Positions 11,423 through 22,860 of a stretch of DNA of 64,000 bases are shown here, in pieces. Origin of the DNA: Pelobates cultripes. Taxonomy: Eukaryota > Chordata > Amphibia > Anura > Pelobatidae. Position 1 is the stretch's first letter; each line of letters opens with the position of its first letter. A program made the position numbers and the translations under genes. The notes below the pieces were generated by a model. The model did no database searches. It was given only the letters and a program-made list of their open reading frames with translations, and was not told the origin of the DNA. The stretch is taken from positions 21,303,046 to 21,367,045 of the forward strand of contig OW240921.1 in the NCBI GenBank assembly GCA_933207985.1. Direction: 5' to 3'.

Positions 11423-12826
11423 GGTTATGGTGTCTAGTGGAGTGCTTGGAGCCCTCGACAACGGTGGTGCCAGGCGATCCATTACAATCAGAGAATGTGG
11501 GATTTTTATTCCTAATCTTGAGCCCCATCAGATGTGTCAACAGCCTCTCATGTGTGAATGCATGCAATTCTTTAGAAAGTCAAGCTGGGTGGGCTGCTCT
11601 CCATACATTTTTCACTATGTACCTTTTAAATACACACACACACTTTCAAGCCTTGGACAATGGATCATCAAGATATTTGAAGTTTGCCAGCTAAAGGAAA
11701 AAGATGGGGGGTTTTTGTAGCCAGGAAAAGCATGTTTGTCATCTCACTGAAATGTGCCTACTTATTATAATGTGTGGGCTAATGAGATATCAATCCCTGC
11801 ATATATCATTATTTACATTTATTTCACTGTGTAAATTCTATGATTTTTCCTTCATCATATCCCAGTTGATGCAGGACGGGTCTCCTAGGATGGGACATAT
11901 GTGTCAGTAGGACAGTAGGACTGTCCTGTCCGACATCCCAGTTTTTATCTCATCATAGTTGCCGTACAATGTAAAAGCACACACAGAACAGGGAGAGAAT
12001 GGAGTGTTAGTGGCTCACTATTAAATGGCCATGCTGCCCTGTTAGGTGACCTTACTGAGATACCAGTACACGGTAAGTATGTGGTACATGATCTGAGCGA
12101 AGCTGCGCCTCTTTCTTGGCCATTAACTGTCTCCTGCAGAGTATAAATATACTCTGATATGTGATCAAATAGACAGGAGGGATACGTTGCTTCGTAATTA
12201 GAGGACCAACCCCAACGCATTCCTTCACCCTGCTACAGTAATGATTAATGACAAGAGTCAACGCAGACGGCTGAAGGAACAGGCACTGGGATTTCAAAGC
12301 TCACAGGAGATAAGTCATATACATTAAATATAAAACATTATGAATAATTAACGGCAACATCCACAATTTTATTTAAATCTGATATGCACATACAACAGCG
12401 TGCTTTGCTTAGTTGGAGAATTTTTTATTTTTAAAAATTGCTTTTTGAAATTTGGTTTTCAACTCACTATATTTCAGAGTTTGTTGAATAAACCCCTTTG
12501 AAAAATCAAAAGCTACACTGACAAAATCAAATTAACTATTTAAGGGGGAGCAGTCACTTCCCGGATTTATGTAAATTTGTCCCCTAAATATAAGAAGTAT
12601 GTACATGTGAAGTCTGGAATTAAAACTAAACATGGAAATCTAAACAACTGTATTTCTCTGTCCTAGAACTGAGCATCTCTGTTTAATTATTGCTATAAGC
12701 TCAGCCCCTTGCAAGAAATGTTTTATTCATAGTAAATTCCACCAGATTTTGCTGAACTTACCATTTCAATAGACTATTATATTTAAAAAAGGGCAGAAAA
12801 ATTCACCAATCAATCTGTATTGTTGG
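11423..12826. other. No gene recognised between the two direct repeats
   Basis: The open frames here (up to about 136 codons from alternative start triplets) do not resemble a known protein and are not bounded by convincing splice sites. Sequence composition is ordinary for the window. Confidence 0.55.
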
Positions 12827-12892
12827 CAAATATTTACGTGTATTCAAAAATAACGGTTAGTCAACAGATGAAAAAAAAAAGATGTATTACAT
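12827..12892 (+). repeat. ~66-bp direct repeat, copy 2
   Basis: This is the same sequence as 11353-11422 with minor differences. It is probably the ancestral location, because the left copy begins exactly where LTR-like sequence ends. 12893-13866 holds nothing that could be confirmed as a gene. Confidence 0.75.
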
Positions 12893-13979
12893 TTTGTCAA
12901 AGGTTAGCCAAAAATTTGATGTAAAAGTGTTGACATTTGATAAATCCACCCTGACTTTCTTGTTTCTCCTACTCCATGTAAGCTGTGCCTTGGCTGTGCC
13001 AGGACTGAACAGGATGGGATATAAGTTGTTAAACCTTTTATTAGAAACAGAGTGTCACATAAAAAAGGTTGATACAAGTCCAGTTCACTTAATTTTTACT
13101 GAATGGTGTAATTTCTAGAGAAATTACCCTTTGATTTGTCAACCCCATGATGAGCATCAGGTAAGTATATATTTAAAGCAACTCTGTCACGCTATACTTA
13201 TCAAACTTCACTTTGTTCCTCTTCTCTTCCTTACTTCTAATCTGTTCTTTTTTCAATAGATTTCTCATAAAATACACATGGAAAAGTAGGGACTACAGTT
13301 CCTCATGTGCTTTTCCTGAGAAAACGCTACCATATTTATGGAGGCTCCCGCCATCCTCCATCGACCTCAGAGCTGAAGAGAACCAGCAGGAAGACTATGG
13401 CGGCATTTGTGAGGAACAGGTCCAGGTAAGTAAAACTCCATTCCCCTGCACCCCGTGGCCAATAGAGACAAAGTGGCAAAGTCACCTTCAGGAGTCTTTG
13501 CTAATTATTCAAAAACCCTAGAACATGACAGAACCGATGTAATCTATACACTGTACTGCCAAAAATACTAACAAATTATTACATATACGCAAAGGATGAT
13601 TACTTTCTACACCTCCCTCAGGCCTCCTAACTTTCTCGAATTCGGCAGAACGGTCTTCATTTTAGAGCTTTGTTCTGTCGTTCTGACTTTGTTCCCTGAT
13701 GTCCCACATTTGGGAACACCAGGGAACTGTCTCCAGAAAGTGAAGCACAAGTGCCTCTTTAGAGGTGCTTGTCTCTTGGCACTGGGAACATGCAGAGAAT
13801 GATTTGGTATATGTACCCCACTCAGTGGTGCCCTTCTTCATGGAACACCAATGTTATGGGCTTATACACTGATCAGCCACAACATTAAGACTACTGACAG
13901 GAGAAGTTAATAACATTGATTATATCATTACAATGGCACCTGTCAAAGGGTGGGATATATTAGGAAGTAAGTGAAAAGT

Positions 13980-14790
13980 CAGTTCTTGAATTTCATGTGC
14001 TGGAAGAAGGAAAAATGAGCAAGCGAAAAGATCTGAGTAACTATGACAAGGGCCAAATAGTGATGGCCAAACAACTGGGTCAGAGCATCTCCAAAACGGC
14101 AAGTTTTGTGGGGTGTTCCTGGTATGCAATTATTAGTACTTACCAAAAGTGATGCAAGAAAGGACAACCAGTGAACTGGCATCAGGGTCATGGGCTACCA
14201 AGGCTCATTGATGCATGTGGAGAGCAAAGGTTAGCCTGCCTCGTCCGATCACACAGAAGAGCTACTGTAGCTCAATTTGCTGAAAAACTTAATGCTGGCA
14301 ATGGTAGAAAGGTGCCAGAACACACAGTATTACATAACCGCAGACAGGCCAGAGTGCCCATGATGATCCCTATCCACTGCCGCAAGCGCTTTTTATAGGG
14401 ATGAGCATCAGAACTGGACCATAAAGCAATGGAAGAAGGTTGCCTAGTCTGATAAATCTAATTTTTTTTACATGAGATGGATAGCAGGGTGCGTGTACAT
14501 CATTTGCCTGGGGAAGGGATGGCAGCAGGATGCACTATGGGAAGAAGGCAGGATGACGGAAGCAGTGTACTGGGCAATGTTCTCCTGGGAAACCTTGGAT
14601 CCTGGCATTCATGTGGATGTAACTTGAGATTGCTCATGAATTGTTTGAGGAACATGACAAAGTGTTGCCTTGGCCTCCAAATTCCCGAGATCTCAATCTG
14701 ATTGAGCATCTATGAGACGTGCTGGAACAACAAATCAAATTCTATAGAGGTCCCACCTCACAACTTGCAGGACTTAAAGAATCTGCTGCT
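13980..14790 (+). pseudogene. Decayed Tc1-like transposase
   Basis: The most readable piece (about 14171-14398) encodes GIRVMGYQG/GLPRLID, then QRLACLVRSHRRATVAQFAEKLN, a helix-turn-helix-type DNA-binding segment of the kind found in Tc1-family transposases. Upstream and downstream pieces continue in shifting frames with several stops (for example near 14034, 14396 and 14630). The catalytic DDE region cannot be read as one frame. It lies in the correct orientation between the two Tc1-like termini. The copy is inactive. Confidence 0.7.
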
Positions 14791-15303
14791 AATGTCTTGG
14801 TGCCAGATACTACAGGCAGGGCCAGCGCGTCCTTAAGACAGCACAGGCGACCGCCTTAGGGCGCACAGGCTCTGGGGCGCAAGATTCTAGTGACCGGCAG
14901 GAGGGAAGCACTCCCTCTACCAGGCCACGGTATGGACCCCCCGGCATGTGGCTGTAGTAGTATCAGGGGTGGCAAGGGAGCTCTGATCTTCCTGCTCTGC
15001 TCCCTCGCGCGCACTGTTTGCTGATGCCGTGGGAGCCAGAATATTCCGGCTCCCTGCATCAGTAGACAGCCCGTTAGGCGCGAGGGAGTAGAGCAGGGAG
15101 ATCAGAAGTCCCACACCGCCTCTGAATCTACCACAGCCGCACGCCTCCCAGCACCACTGGATCCCAGTGACAGATCCACGTTAGCTCTCCAGGTAAGGAG
15201 GCTGGGTAGATAATTTACAATTATAAAAATATTAATAATTAGTGAGTGTGTGTGTCTGTGAGTGAGTGTATGTGTGTGTGCATGTGAGTGCAAGTGAGTG
15301 CAT

Positions 15304-17106
15304 GTTACATAGTTACATAGCTGAAAAGAGACTTGTGTCCATCAAGTTCAGCCTTCCTCACATATGTAATTGCTGTTGATCCAAAAGAAGGCAAAAAACC
15401 CAGTCTGAAGGGCTTCCAATTTTGCCACAAAATAGGAAAAAATTCCTTCTTGACCCCAAAATAGCAGTCAGATGTCTCCTTGGATCAAGCAGCTATTACC
15501 CCACTAATTAGAAATTATATCCTTGTATGTTATGTTTTTGTAAGTATTTATCCAATTGCAGTTTAAACATCTGTAGTGACTCTGACAAAACCACCTCTTC
15601 AGGCAGAGAATTCCATATCCTTATTGCTCTTACGGTAAAAAAACCTTTTCTTTGCCTTAGACGAAATTTTCTTTCTTCCAGTCTAAACGCATGGCCTCGT
15701 GTCCTATGTAAAGTCGGTTTGTGAATAGATTTCCACATAATGGTTTGTATTGGCCCGAATATATTTGTATAAAGTTATCATATCCCTCTCAGGCGCTGTT
15801 TTTCCAAACTAAACAGATTTAATTTTGTTAACCTTTCTTCGTAACTAAAATGCTCCATTCCTTTTATCAATTTTGTAGCTCATCTCTGCACTTTTTCTAG
15901 TGCCATATCTTTCTTTAGAACAGGTGCATAAATTGCACAACATATTCAAGGTGTGGTCTTACCAGCGATTTATAAAGAGGCAAAATTATATTTTCATCCC
16001 GAGAATTTATGCCCCTATTTATACATGACAAAACCTTACTGGCCTTAGCAACTGCAGATTGACATTGCATATTGCTGCCTAATTTGTTATCTATAACAAT
16101 TCCCAAATCCTTCTCGTGTGTGGTTATCCCTAATTCACTACCATTTAGGGTGTAAGTTGCTTGTGCATTCTTAACCCCAAAGTGCATAACTTTGCATTTC
16201 TCCACGTTAAATTGCATCTGCCATTTTAGTGCCCAGTCCCCCAATCTATCCAAATCCCTGTGCAGCAAAGCAATATCCCGCTCACATTTTATTACTTTAC
16301 AAAGTTTTGTGTCATCTGCAAACACTGATACATGGCTTTCAATGCCTATTTCAAGATCATTTATAAATATGTTAAATAGAAGTGGTCCCAAAACAGAACC
16401 CTGAGGGACACCACTTACCACTTTTGTCCAGCCTGAAAATTTACCATTAATTACAACCCGTTGTACTCTATCCTTAAGCCAATGTTCTACCCAAGAACAA
16501 GAATATTCATCTAGACCAATTTCTTTTAGTTTGAAGACTAATCTATTGTGAGGAACCGTATCAAATGCCTTGGCAAAATCCAAGTAGATCACATCCACTG
16601 CAACACCCTGATCTATACTTCTACTTACTTCTTCGTAGAATGCAATTAGGTTAGTTTGACATGACCTATGTTTCATAAAACCATGCGGATTATTGCTAAT
16701 AACAAAGTTCTTCCCAATGAATTCCTGAATATTATCCCTTAATAGCCGTTCAAATAGTTTCCCAGCCACAGAAGTTAAGCTCACAGGTCTATAATTTCCA
16801 GGCAAGGATTTTGAACCCTTTTTAAATATAGGAACAACATCTGCCTTCCTCCAATCCTCCGGTACAATACCTGAAACAAATGAACCTTGAAAAATTAAAT
16901 ATAGAGGTTCACTTATTTCCCCGCTTTGCTCCTTAAGTACTCGTGGGTGAATACCGTCAGGGCCCGGAGCGTTATTTATATTAATTTTCTTTAATAGCTG
17001 TAGCACCTTGTCTTGAGTTATCCAATCACAAGTTATTTTCAAGTTTTTTGCAGCAATCATTTGCATATCTCTTGCCATAGGAGCCTCATTAATATATACT
17101 GTGTGC
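15304..17106 (-). mobile_element. CR1-like LINE, 5'-truncated, nested in hAT microsatellite
   Basis: The element lies on the minus strand with its 3' end at about 15304. There the sequence reads (minus strand) CTATGTAACTATGTAAC, an octamer-type tail characteristic of CR1 LINEs, preceded by the conserved 3' segment. The 5' truncation at about 17106 meets GTGAGTG-type repeat on both sides, so insertion was into the microsatellite. The ORF2 remnant is described separately. Confidence 0.85.
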
Positions 17107-17108
17107 AT
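15508..17108 (-). pseudogene. CR1-like reverse transcriptase (ORF2) remnant, frameshifted
   Basis: A 397-codon frame (17108-15915) carries the reverse transcriptase domain of a CR1-group LINE. It has PGPDGIHP (residues 48-55), VPEDWRKADVVPIFKKG (82-98), NYRPVSLTS (105-113), the first catalytic Asp in YLDFAKAFDTV (D177), [14 protein letters not shown] (232-245), and the catalytic FADD (263-266), followed by LVRPHLEY. The frame then breaks. The C-terminal part resumes in another frame at 15738-15508, with IRIWNSLPEEVV. The endonuclease domain is missing because of 5' truncation. The copy cannot make a full ORF2 protein. Confidence 0.88.
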
Positions 17109-17380
17109 GTGAGTGTATGATTGTGTCTGTCAGTGTAAGAGTGTGTCTGTCAGTGTGTGTTTGTGAGTGTTAAATCAATGAGAGTATGTTTGCCATTGAT
17201 GTGTGTGTGTCAGTGATGTCTGTGTGTTTGTCATTGAGTGTATGTGTGTGACTGTCAGTGCGTATCTGCCAGTGTGTGTCAAATCAGTGAGTCTGTGTCT
17301 GTCAGTTTTGTCTGTGTGTTTTGTCATTGAGTGTGTGTGACTGTCAGTGTGTATACACCACTGAGTGTAGTGTGGCAGAG
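17100..17380. repeat. GTGTGT/CAGTGTGT-type microsatellite
   Basis: Degenerate repeats of GTGTCTGTCAGTGTGT continue the GTGAGTG tract seen on the far side of the CR1 insertion (15240-15303). One original array was therefore split by the LINE. Confidence 0.8.
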
Positions 17381-17539
17381 CACGGTAGAGGAGCTTCTGT
17401 TTCCTGTACCTGGCCGGACTGACAGGAGGTGCTCACTGAGAGCACTTCCTGTCTGTCCAGCCAGGTACAGAAAACTGAAGCTCCTGTACGGGGATCCGCT
17501 GCGCTCGGTTACGCTACAAGAGAGGTTGGAGGCACACCA

Positions 17540-18085
17540 GGAAGGGGAGGGGACCACTAAGGTGGTGGGGGTGCACCAAGGGACAGGGAGAGGAGGAGAA
17601 CACTAAGGGACAGGGAAAGGGAGGGGTGAGTGGAGAGGAACACTAAAGGACAGGGAAGGGACATGGAAGGGAGGGGACCACTAAGGGACGGGGAGAGTAG
17701 AGAGGCTGGATGTGAAAGAAACACACAGTGGGGCTCACAAAGGGAAAAAAGAGACACACAGAGGGGCTGTCAGGGAGACAGATGGGCTGGGGGTGAAAGA
17801 GACACACAAAGGAGCTGGGAAGAGCAAAAGAAACAAAGTGACTGGAAAAGAAGGATTCACACAAAGGGGCTGGGAGGAGTAAGACACACAAAATGTGGGA
17901 GGATGTAAGGGTGATACAAAGAGGGGGGGGATAAGAGACACACAAGGGGGATTGTAAGAGATACACAAGGGAGTTGTAAGACACACAATGGAGGAAAAAT
18001 AAGAGATAAGACACACTAAATGGGGTAACATTTAAAAGAGGGGATAAGAAACACAAAAGGGAGGTTAAGAGACACACAGGAGATG
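17540..18085. repeat. Purine-rich degenerate array (GGGACAGGGAGAGG; GACACACAAAGGGG)
   Basis: The first half repeats AAGGGACAGGGA-type units and the second half AGAGACACACAAAGGGGCTGGGA-type units with decreasing regularity. It lies at the right side of the hAT element and ends in a run of G at about 18100-18112. The minus-strand open frames (Ser/Phe/Leu-rich) are by-products. Confidence 0.8.
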
Positions 18086-18288
18086 ATGTTATTTTTTTGG
18101 GGGGGGGGGGGTGGACAAATGCATTTTTGCCTAGTCCACCCAAAAATCCTTGCACCGGCCCTGACTACAGGACACATTCAGAGGTCTTGTGGAATCCATG
18201 ACTCGATGCATCAGAGCTGTTTTGGCAGCATGAGGGGGAACTATATGATATTAGACAGGTGGTTTTAATATTGTGGCTGATCAGTGTA

Positions 18289-19490
18289 TAAAAATAAATA
18301 AACAGGTTGTGCAAGCAGCTGCTTTTCCTCCAAATAATACACCCTGCATCCCACTACTCTAGGGCCATGTGTTAGGAATCATGGGATGCCACGGTTTTGG
18401 GGGCAGCCAAGACACAGTGTCTTTGTAGTCTTTGCCAGGCTACGACAGTTGGAAATATTGACCACAATATATTTAATCTACACATTTCCAAGCAATTATA
18501 TTAGCACATTAAACAGAATAAATAAATGAATTTTCTCATGACGGCTGAGCTTTAATACTTTTATCGCACTTTCCTTTTCTTTATATTTTTGAATGTGTCT
18601 GAACCTTTATCTAGCTAATCCTATAATATAATGTATTGTGAGTATGTTCTGGTAACCAGAGTAACAATGCTTCCTTAATACCTTGGAATACTGTCTGTAA
18701 TCTCGACACTGTGACTTTGCATTTTGTACGCAGTCAGGCTTTCGGTTGCGTTATCACCCCTGGTATGTTCTGCGTCTCAGTTCATTTAGCTCTGGTTTGG
18801 AAATACGTTGTCATCTGATTGCCTTAAGACTTTCTTTCGGTTTTACTTTACATTTAGACCTTTTCATTATGGTAATTTATCTCGCTGATGGGGACATTGG
18901 ACTGGGATTGCTTTATCCCGAGCAGTGGGTGAAGAGTGTATTATTTATAATGGTGAACTCGCTGAATACGATCTGGAATGAAATAATGTACTTATAGCAT
19001 GCAAACGCTGAATTTGCAGAAATGCTACAATTTGAGTTTCTGGTACTAAGTACTAAGGAAAACTACACTGATTTTTTTTTAAAAATTTGCAGATATACCC
19101 CAAAGAAGAAAAAAGCAGATGCATTGTTCAAAACTGCAAGGAGGTTATTCAATAAACTGTGGGTTTATGTTTCTGTGAGTGCGTGTCAGTGTGTCCAGAA
19201 ATACCCTGTTTATTGCTAGTAACTTGTATTTTCAATTTCACTGCGAGGAAGTGGTAAGAGAAATTAGCTCACAAGAAATCAAAAATAGAGATCTTACTCT
19301 TGCACTATGCTGCTAGGAGAGGTACTCAATGAGGACCGGAACTCTGCGCGGACATTAACTCTGCGGCACTGTTGCAAAGATGACGTAGACATTACAAGTG
19401 TTACAAGGTAAAAACGTTTTCTGTGAGCTACCTTTCTTTCTTGACCATCATACCAATACAAAAAAATAAACAAAATACAATTGAGCTATT
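18289..19490. other. No gene recognised
   Basis: The region is AT-rich with only short open frames and no recognised motif. No transposon ends with target duplications were found. Confidence 0.55.
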
Positions 19491-19552
19491 TTCATACACA
19501 ATACACATTACTGTGAGCTTATTGCTATGGATCTCTGTGATACACTCAAACA
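19490..19552. repeat. Single 54-bp minisatellite unit, severed from its array
   Basis: ACACATTACTGTGAGCTTAT through ATACACTCAAACA is one unit of the array that continues at 22262. The L2 LINE lies between the two, so the insertion split the minisatellite. Confidence 0.85.
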
Positions 19553-21064
19553 CTATTATTATTATTATTATTATTACTGGTATTTATATAGCACCAGCGT
19601 ATTCCGTAGCACTTTACAATATTAGCAAAGGGGGAGATTTAACAATAAATTATTAGACATTTACAAAAACTTACAGGAACGATAGGTTGAAGAGGGCCCT
19701 GCTCAAATGAGCTTACAGTCTATAGGAGGTGGGGCGTAAAACATAACAGGACAGGAGGGAGCAATCAAACAAGGTGGGAGTGAGGCAGAGCTGGAGGAGA
19801 GAATAGAGTGCTGCCATTTAGGAGAGAGCAAGGGACAGGTATCTGAGGTAGAGGTTACTCTGGGAAGCCATAAGCTTTACTAAAGAGATGGGTTTTAAGG
19901 CACTTTTTAAATGATTGAAGACTAGGGGAGAGTTTGATGGTCGTTGGCAGGCTATTCCAAAGTAAAGGAGCCACCCGCAAGAAGTCCTGCAAGTGTGGGT
20001 TGGTCGTACGGGTGCGAGCAGTAGAAAGGAGAAGGTCATGGGCAGAGCGAAGTGATTGAGAAGGGTTATCCATGTGGATCAGTGAAGAGATATATGAGGG
20101 GCTAGAATTTTTATAGGTGTGGATTAGTACCTTGAATTGACTCGTATAGGATACAGAAAGCCAATGTAAGGACTGACAGAGGGGAAAGGTGTGAGAGGAG
20201 CGACAGGAGAGGAAAATCAGTCTAGCTGCAGCATTCATTACAGACTGGGCCAGGGTAATACGACTTGTGGGAAGACCTATTAGGAGAGAGTTACAAAAAT
20301 CTATGCCTGAGATTACCAGAGCATGGACAAGCTCTTTAGTAGCATCTTGCTTGAGAAAGGGGCGGATTCAGGCTATGTTTTTAAGGTGGAATCTACAGGA
20401 TTTGGTAACAGACTGGATGTGAGGCCAGAATCAAATATAACGCCAAGACAGCGTGCTTGCAAGGATGGACTGATGTGGGTACCACTAACTTGAAGGGAGA
20501 GTGAAGGAGGAGGATCAGTATTAGGAGGAGGAAAGTCAAGGACTTCAGTTTTAGAGAGACTGAGTTTCAAAAAGCGGGAGGACATCCAGTCAGAGATGGA
20601 ATAAAGGCAAGCAGCGACACGTTGCAGGGCGGCAGGGGAGAGGTCTGGGGAGGAGAGGTATATCTGGGTGCCATCAGCGTACAGGTGGTAGTGGAATCCA
20701 AATGAGGTAATAAGTTTGCCAAGAGAGGCAGTATAAAGAGAAAATAGAAGGGGACCAAGTACAGAGCCTTGGGGGACTCCAACAGAGACAGGACAAAGGG
20801 AGGAGGTATCATTAGAAAAGGAGACACTGAATGAGCGTTGGGAGAGTCAGTTGGAATTGAGGAAACAAGTCAGGTTAGGTCGGGTAAAGACCAATCTTTC
20901 CAGAAGCTTTGAAGAAAAAGGGAGTAGGGTTATGGAACGATAGTTAGAACGGGAGGACGGGTCAAGAGTTGTTTTTTTTTTTGAAGATGGGTACTACAGT
21001 AGCATGTTTAAGGGCAGCAGGGACATCACCAGAAGAGAGAGAGCAGTTGAAGATGTGTGTTAAG

Positions 21065-21597
21065 CAGGGCCGCCATCAGGGCATGACAACCGCAACGGTT
21101 GTCATGGGCCCGGCGGTCCTGGGGGGCCCGGACTGTTAAGGTCGTCCGGGCCCCACATTCAGTGGGTACATTCCGGGTCACAGGGGGCCCTGTGACCCCG
21201 GTATGTACCCACTGGGCCAGCCTTTTCTCCTGGGGGGCCCAGCAGCCGGTCACCTCAGGGCCCCCCAGAGGCTGGCCCTGACAGCCGGCCGGCGCGAGGG
21301 AGCACTCTTCTCTGAGTGCTTCCTCTTCAGCTCCCTCGCGCACCGTACTGATGCCGGAGCCGGAAGATGACGTCATCTTTCGGCTCTGGCATTAGTACGC
21401 NNNNNNNNNNNNNNNNNNNNNNNNNNNNNNNNNNNNNNNNNNNNNNNNNNNNNNNNNNNNNNNNNNNNNNNNNNNNNNNNNNNNNNNNNNNNNNNNNNNN
21501 GGGGGCTGCAGCACTTTGGGCGGACTCGGGTGCAGGCACCAGGGGGCCCAGACCTTGAGCTGTGTCAGGGGCCCCACAATTTCTGATGGCAGCCCTG
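21065..21597. mobile_element. hAT-type element inserted in the L2 LINE
   Basis: The terminal inverted repeats are CAGGGCCGCCATCAG and CTGATGGCAGCCCTG. An exact 8-bp duplication GTGTTAAG flanks them (21057-21064 and 21598-21605). The interior is very GC-rich with GGGCCC palindromes and contains the assembly gap. It is the same family as the fragment at 2585-2956 and the decayed material near 26480-26990. Confidence 0.9.
21401..21500. other. Assembly gap (100 N)
   Basis: A run of exactly 100 undetermined bases lies inside the GC-rich hAT element. The exact length suggests a gap of unknown true size, so the element's real length is uncertain. Confidence 0.98.
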
Positions 21598-22261
21598 GTG
21601 TTAAGGAAGGCACAAGACAAGAGGAGAGAGATCTGATAAGTTGAGATGGGACAGAATCAAGCCGGCAAGTGGTGGGCCGAGAGGAAAGGATAAGCTCAGT
21701 CACCTCTTGTTCAGTAGCCTGCAAGAAAGTCTGAAGGGTAGGAAAGGTTTGATCCAGGTGTGGTTGAGAAATAGAGGGGCAAGGTGGTGAGAATTTTTTC
21801 CTTAGCTCTTCAATCTTGTCTGTAAAGTGGCATGCAATGCTGTCGGTTGTAAGCTTAGTTTAGGGAATGGCAACAGCAGGGCAAAGGGAGTTAAAGGTAT
21901 TAAAAATGCCTGGGGTTGCGGGAGCATGAGCTAATGAGGGATGGAAAGTATGACTGTTTGGCCAGGGCAAGGGCTGTATGAACGCAACATGAATTTGTAG
22001 TGGAGGAAGTTCGACTGGGTGCGTGACTTCCTCCAGCAGCGTTCAGCAGAACGGGAAAATCTCTGCAGGTAGCGTGTTGATTTAATGTGCCACGGTTGGG
22101 GGCGTGTTCTCCTCAAGGTGCATGTTTGGAGCCGGGCTGCAGCGTCCAGGGCAGAGGTGAGGGTAGTGTTATATGAGGAGATAGCCAATGAGGGACAGGG
22201 GAAAGTAGGGATGGATAGAAGTTGGGAAGCAATGTTAGCTGATAGCTTCTGGAGGTAAATA

Positions 22262-22860
22262 TAATATACATTACTGCAAGCTTATTGCTGTGGATCTCTG
22301 TAATACATTCAAACACAATACACATTACTGTGAGCTTATTGCTGTGGATCTCTGTAATACATTCAAACACAATACACATTACTGCAAGCTTATTGCTGTG
22401 GATCTCTGTAATACATTCAAACATAATACACATTACTGTGAGCTTATTGCTGTGGATCTCTGTAATACATTCAAACACAATACACATTACTGTGAGCTTA
22501 TTGCTGTGGATCTCTGTAATACATTCAAACATAATACACATTACTGCGAGCTTATTGCTGTGGATCTCTGTAATACATTCAAACACAATACACACTACTG
22601 TGAGCTTATTGCTGTGGATCTCTGTAATACATTCAAACACAATACACATTACTGCGAGCTTATTGCTGTGGATCTCTGTAATACATTCAAACAATACACA
22701 TTACTGTGAGCTTATTGCTGTGGATCTCTGTAATACATTCAAACACAATACACATTACTGTGAGCTTATTGCTGTGGATCTCTGTAATACATTCAAACAC
22801 AATACTCATTACTGTGAGCTTATTGCTGTGGATCTCTGTGAAGCTCACACACTACACATT
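22262..22860. repeat. Minisatellite, 54-bp unit, ~11 copies
   Basis: The unit is TTACTGTGAGCTTATTGCTG followed by GATCTCTGTAATACATTCAAACACAATACACA. Starts are spaced 54 bp apart (for example 22271 and 22325), with one shortened unit at about 22690. Because 54 is a multiple of three, frames remain open on both strands for up to 211 codons. These are not genes. The units are over 90% alike by eye, so the array is young or homogenised. Confidence 0.95.

Larger units (their letters stand above)
14817..18163. mobile_element. hAT-type element inserted in the Tc1-like element
   Basis: It begins CAGGGCCAGCGCG and ends with the inverted form CACCGGCCCTG. It is flanked by an exact 8-bp duplication ACTACAGG (14809-14816 and 18164-18171). 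It carries no hAT transposase. Its interior holds GC-rich sequence, GTGAGTG microsatellite, a complete CR1-like insertion and a purine-rich array. Nested order proves it is younger than the surrounding Tc1-like element and older than the CR1 insertion. Confidence 0.88.
13867..18286. mobile_element. Tc1-like DNA transposon, split by a hAT insertion
   Basis: The terminal inverted repeats are CACTGATCAGCCACAACATT on the left and the complementary AATATTGTGGCTGATCAGTG on the right. Both are flanked by TA (13865-13866 and 18287-18288), the Tc1/mariner target duplication. Without the inserted hAT element (14817-18163 plus one TSD copy) the transposon is about 1.07 kb, slightly short for a full Tc1-like element. 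Its transposase is decayed. Confidence 0.9.
19855..22188 (-). pseudogene. L2-like reverse transcriptase remnant with mutated catalytic motif
   Basis: On the minus strand, in order, fragments of one ORF2 can be read. First is the pre-RT linker (22188-21931). Then comes EVTELILSSRPTTCRLDSVPSQLI (21724 downward), then the hAT insertion. After it come [16 protein letters not shown] and [15 protein letters not shown] (about 20690-20650). The C-terminal part is MNAAARLIF..SLHWLSVSYTSQFKVLIHTYK and LLWNSLPTTIKLS (20238-19855). The catalytic box reads YADG instead of YADD. Several frameshifts and stops separate the fragments, so the copy is dead. Confidence 0.85.
19553..22260 (-). mobile_element. L2-like LINE, nested in a minisatellite and itself interrupted
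   Basis: The 3' end is on the left: minus-strand sequence ends with a GCTATAAATACC-type segment and an (AAT)n tail (19553-19577), typical of L2-group elements. The body carries decayed RT coding. The same 3' module is seen alone at 57905-58070. The 5' end at about 22260 abuts minisatellite units. Confidence 0.85.

Noticed and set aside
13213..13440. Possible exon ending at CAG/GTAAGT near 13437
   Set aside because: The donor is good, but the translation has no recognisable domain, there is no partner exon and no clear acceptor. Adjacent sequence resembles dispersed repeat.
17643..18155. 170-codon Ser/Phe/Leu/Pro-rich minus-strand frame
   Set aside because: It is produced by the purine-rich degenerate array of the hAT element and has no domain features.
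22262..22860. Regular repeats resembling a CRISPR array
   Set aside because: The units are contiguous with no unique spacers, and the context is a vertebrate genome. It is a minisatellite.
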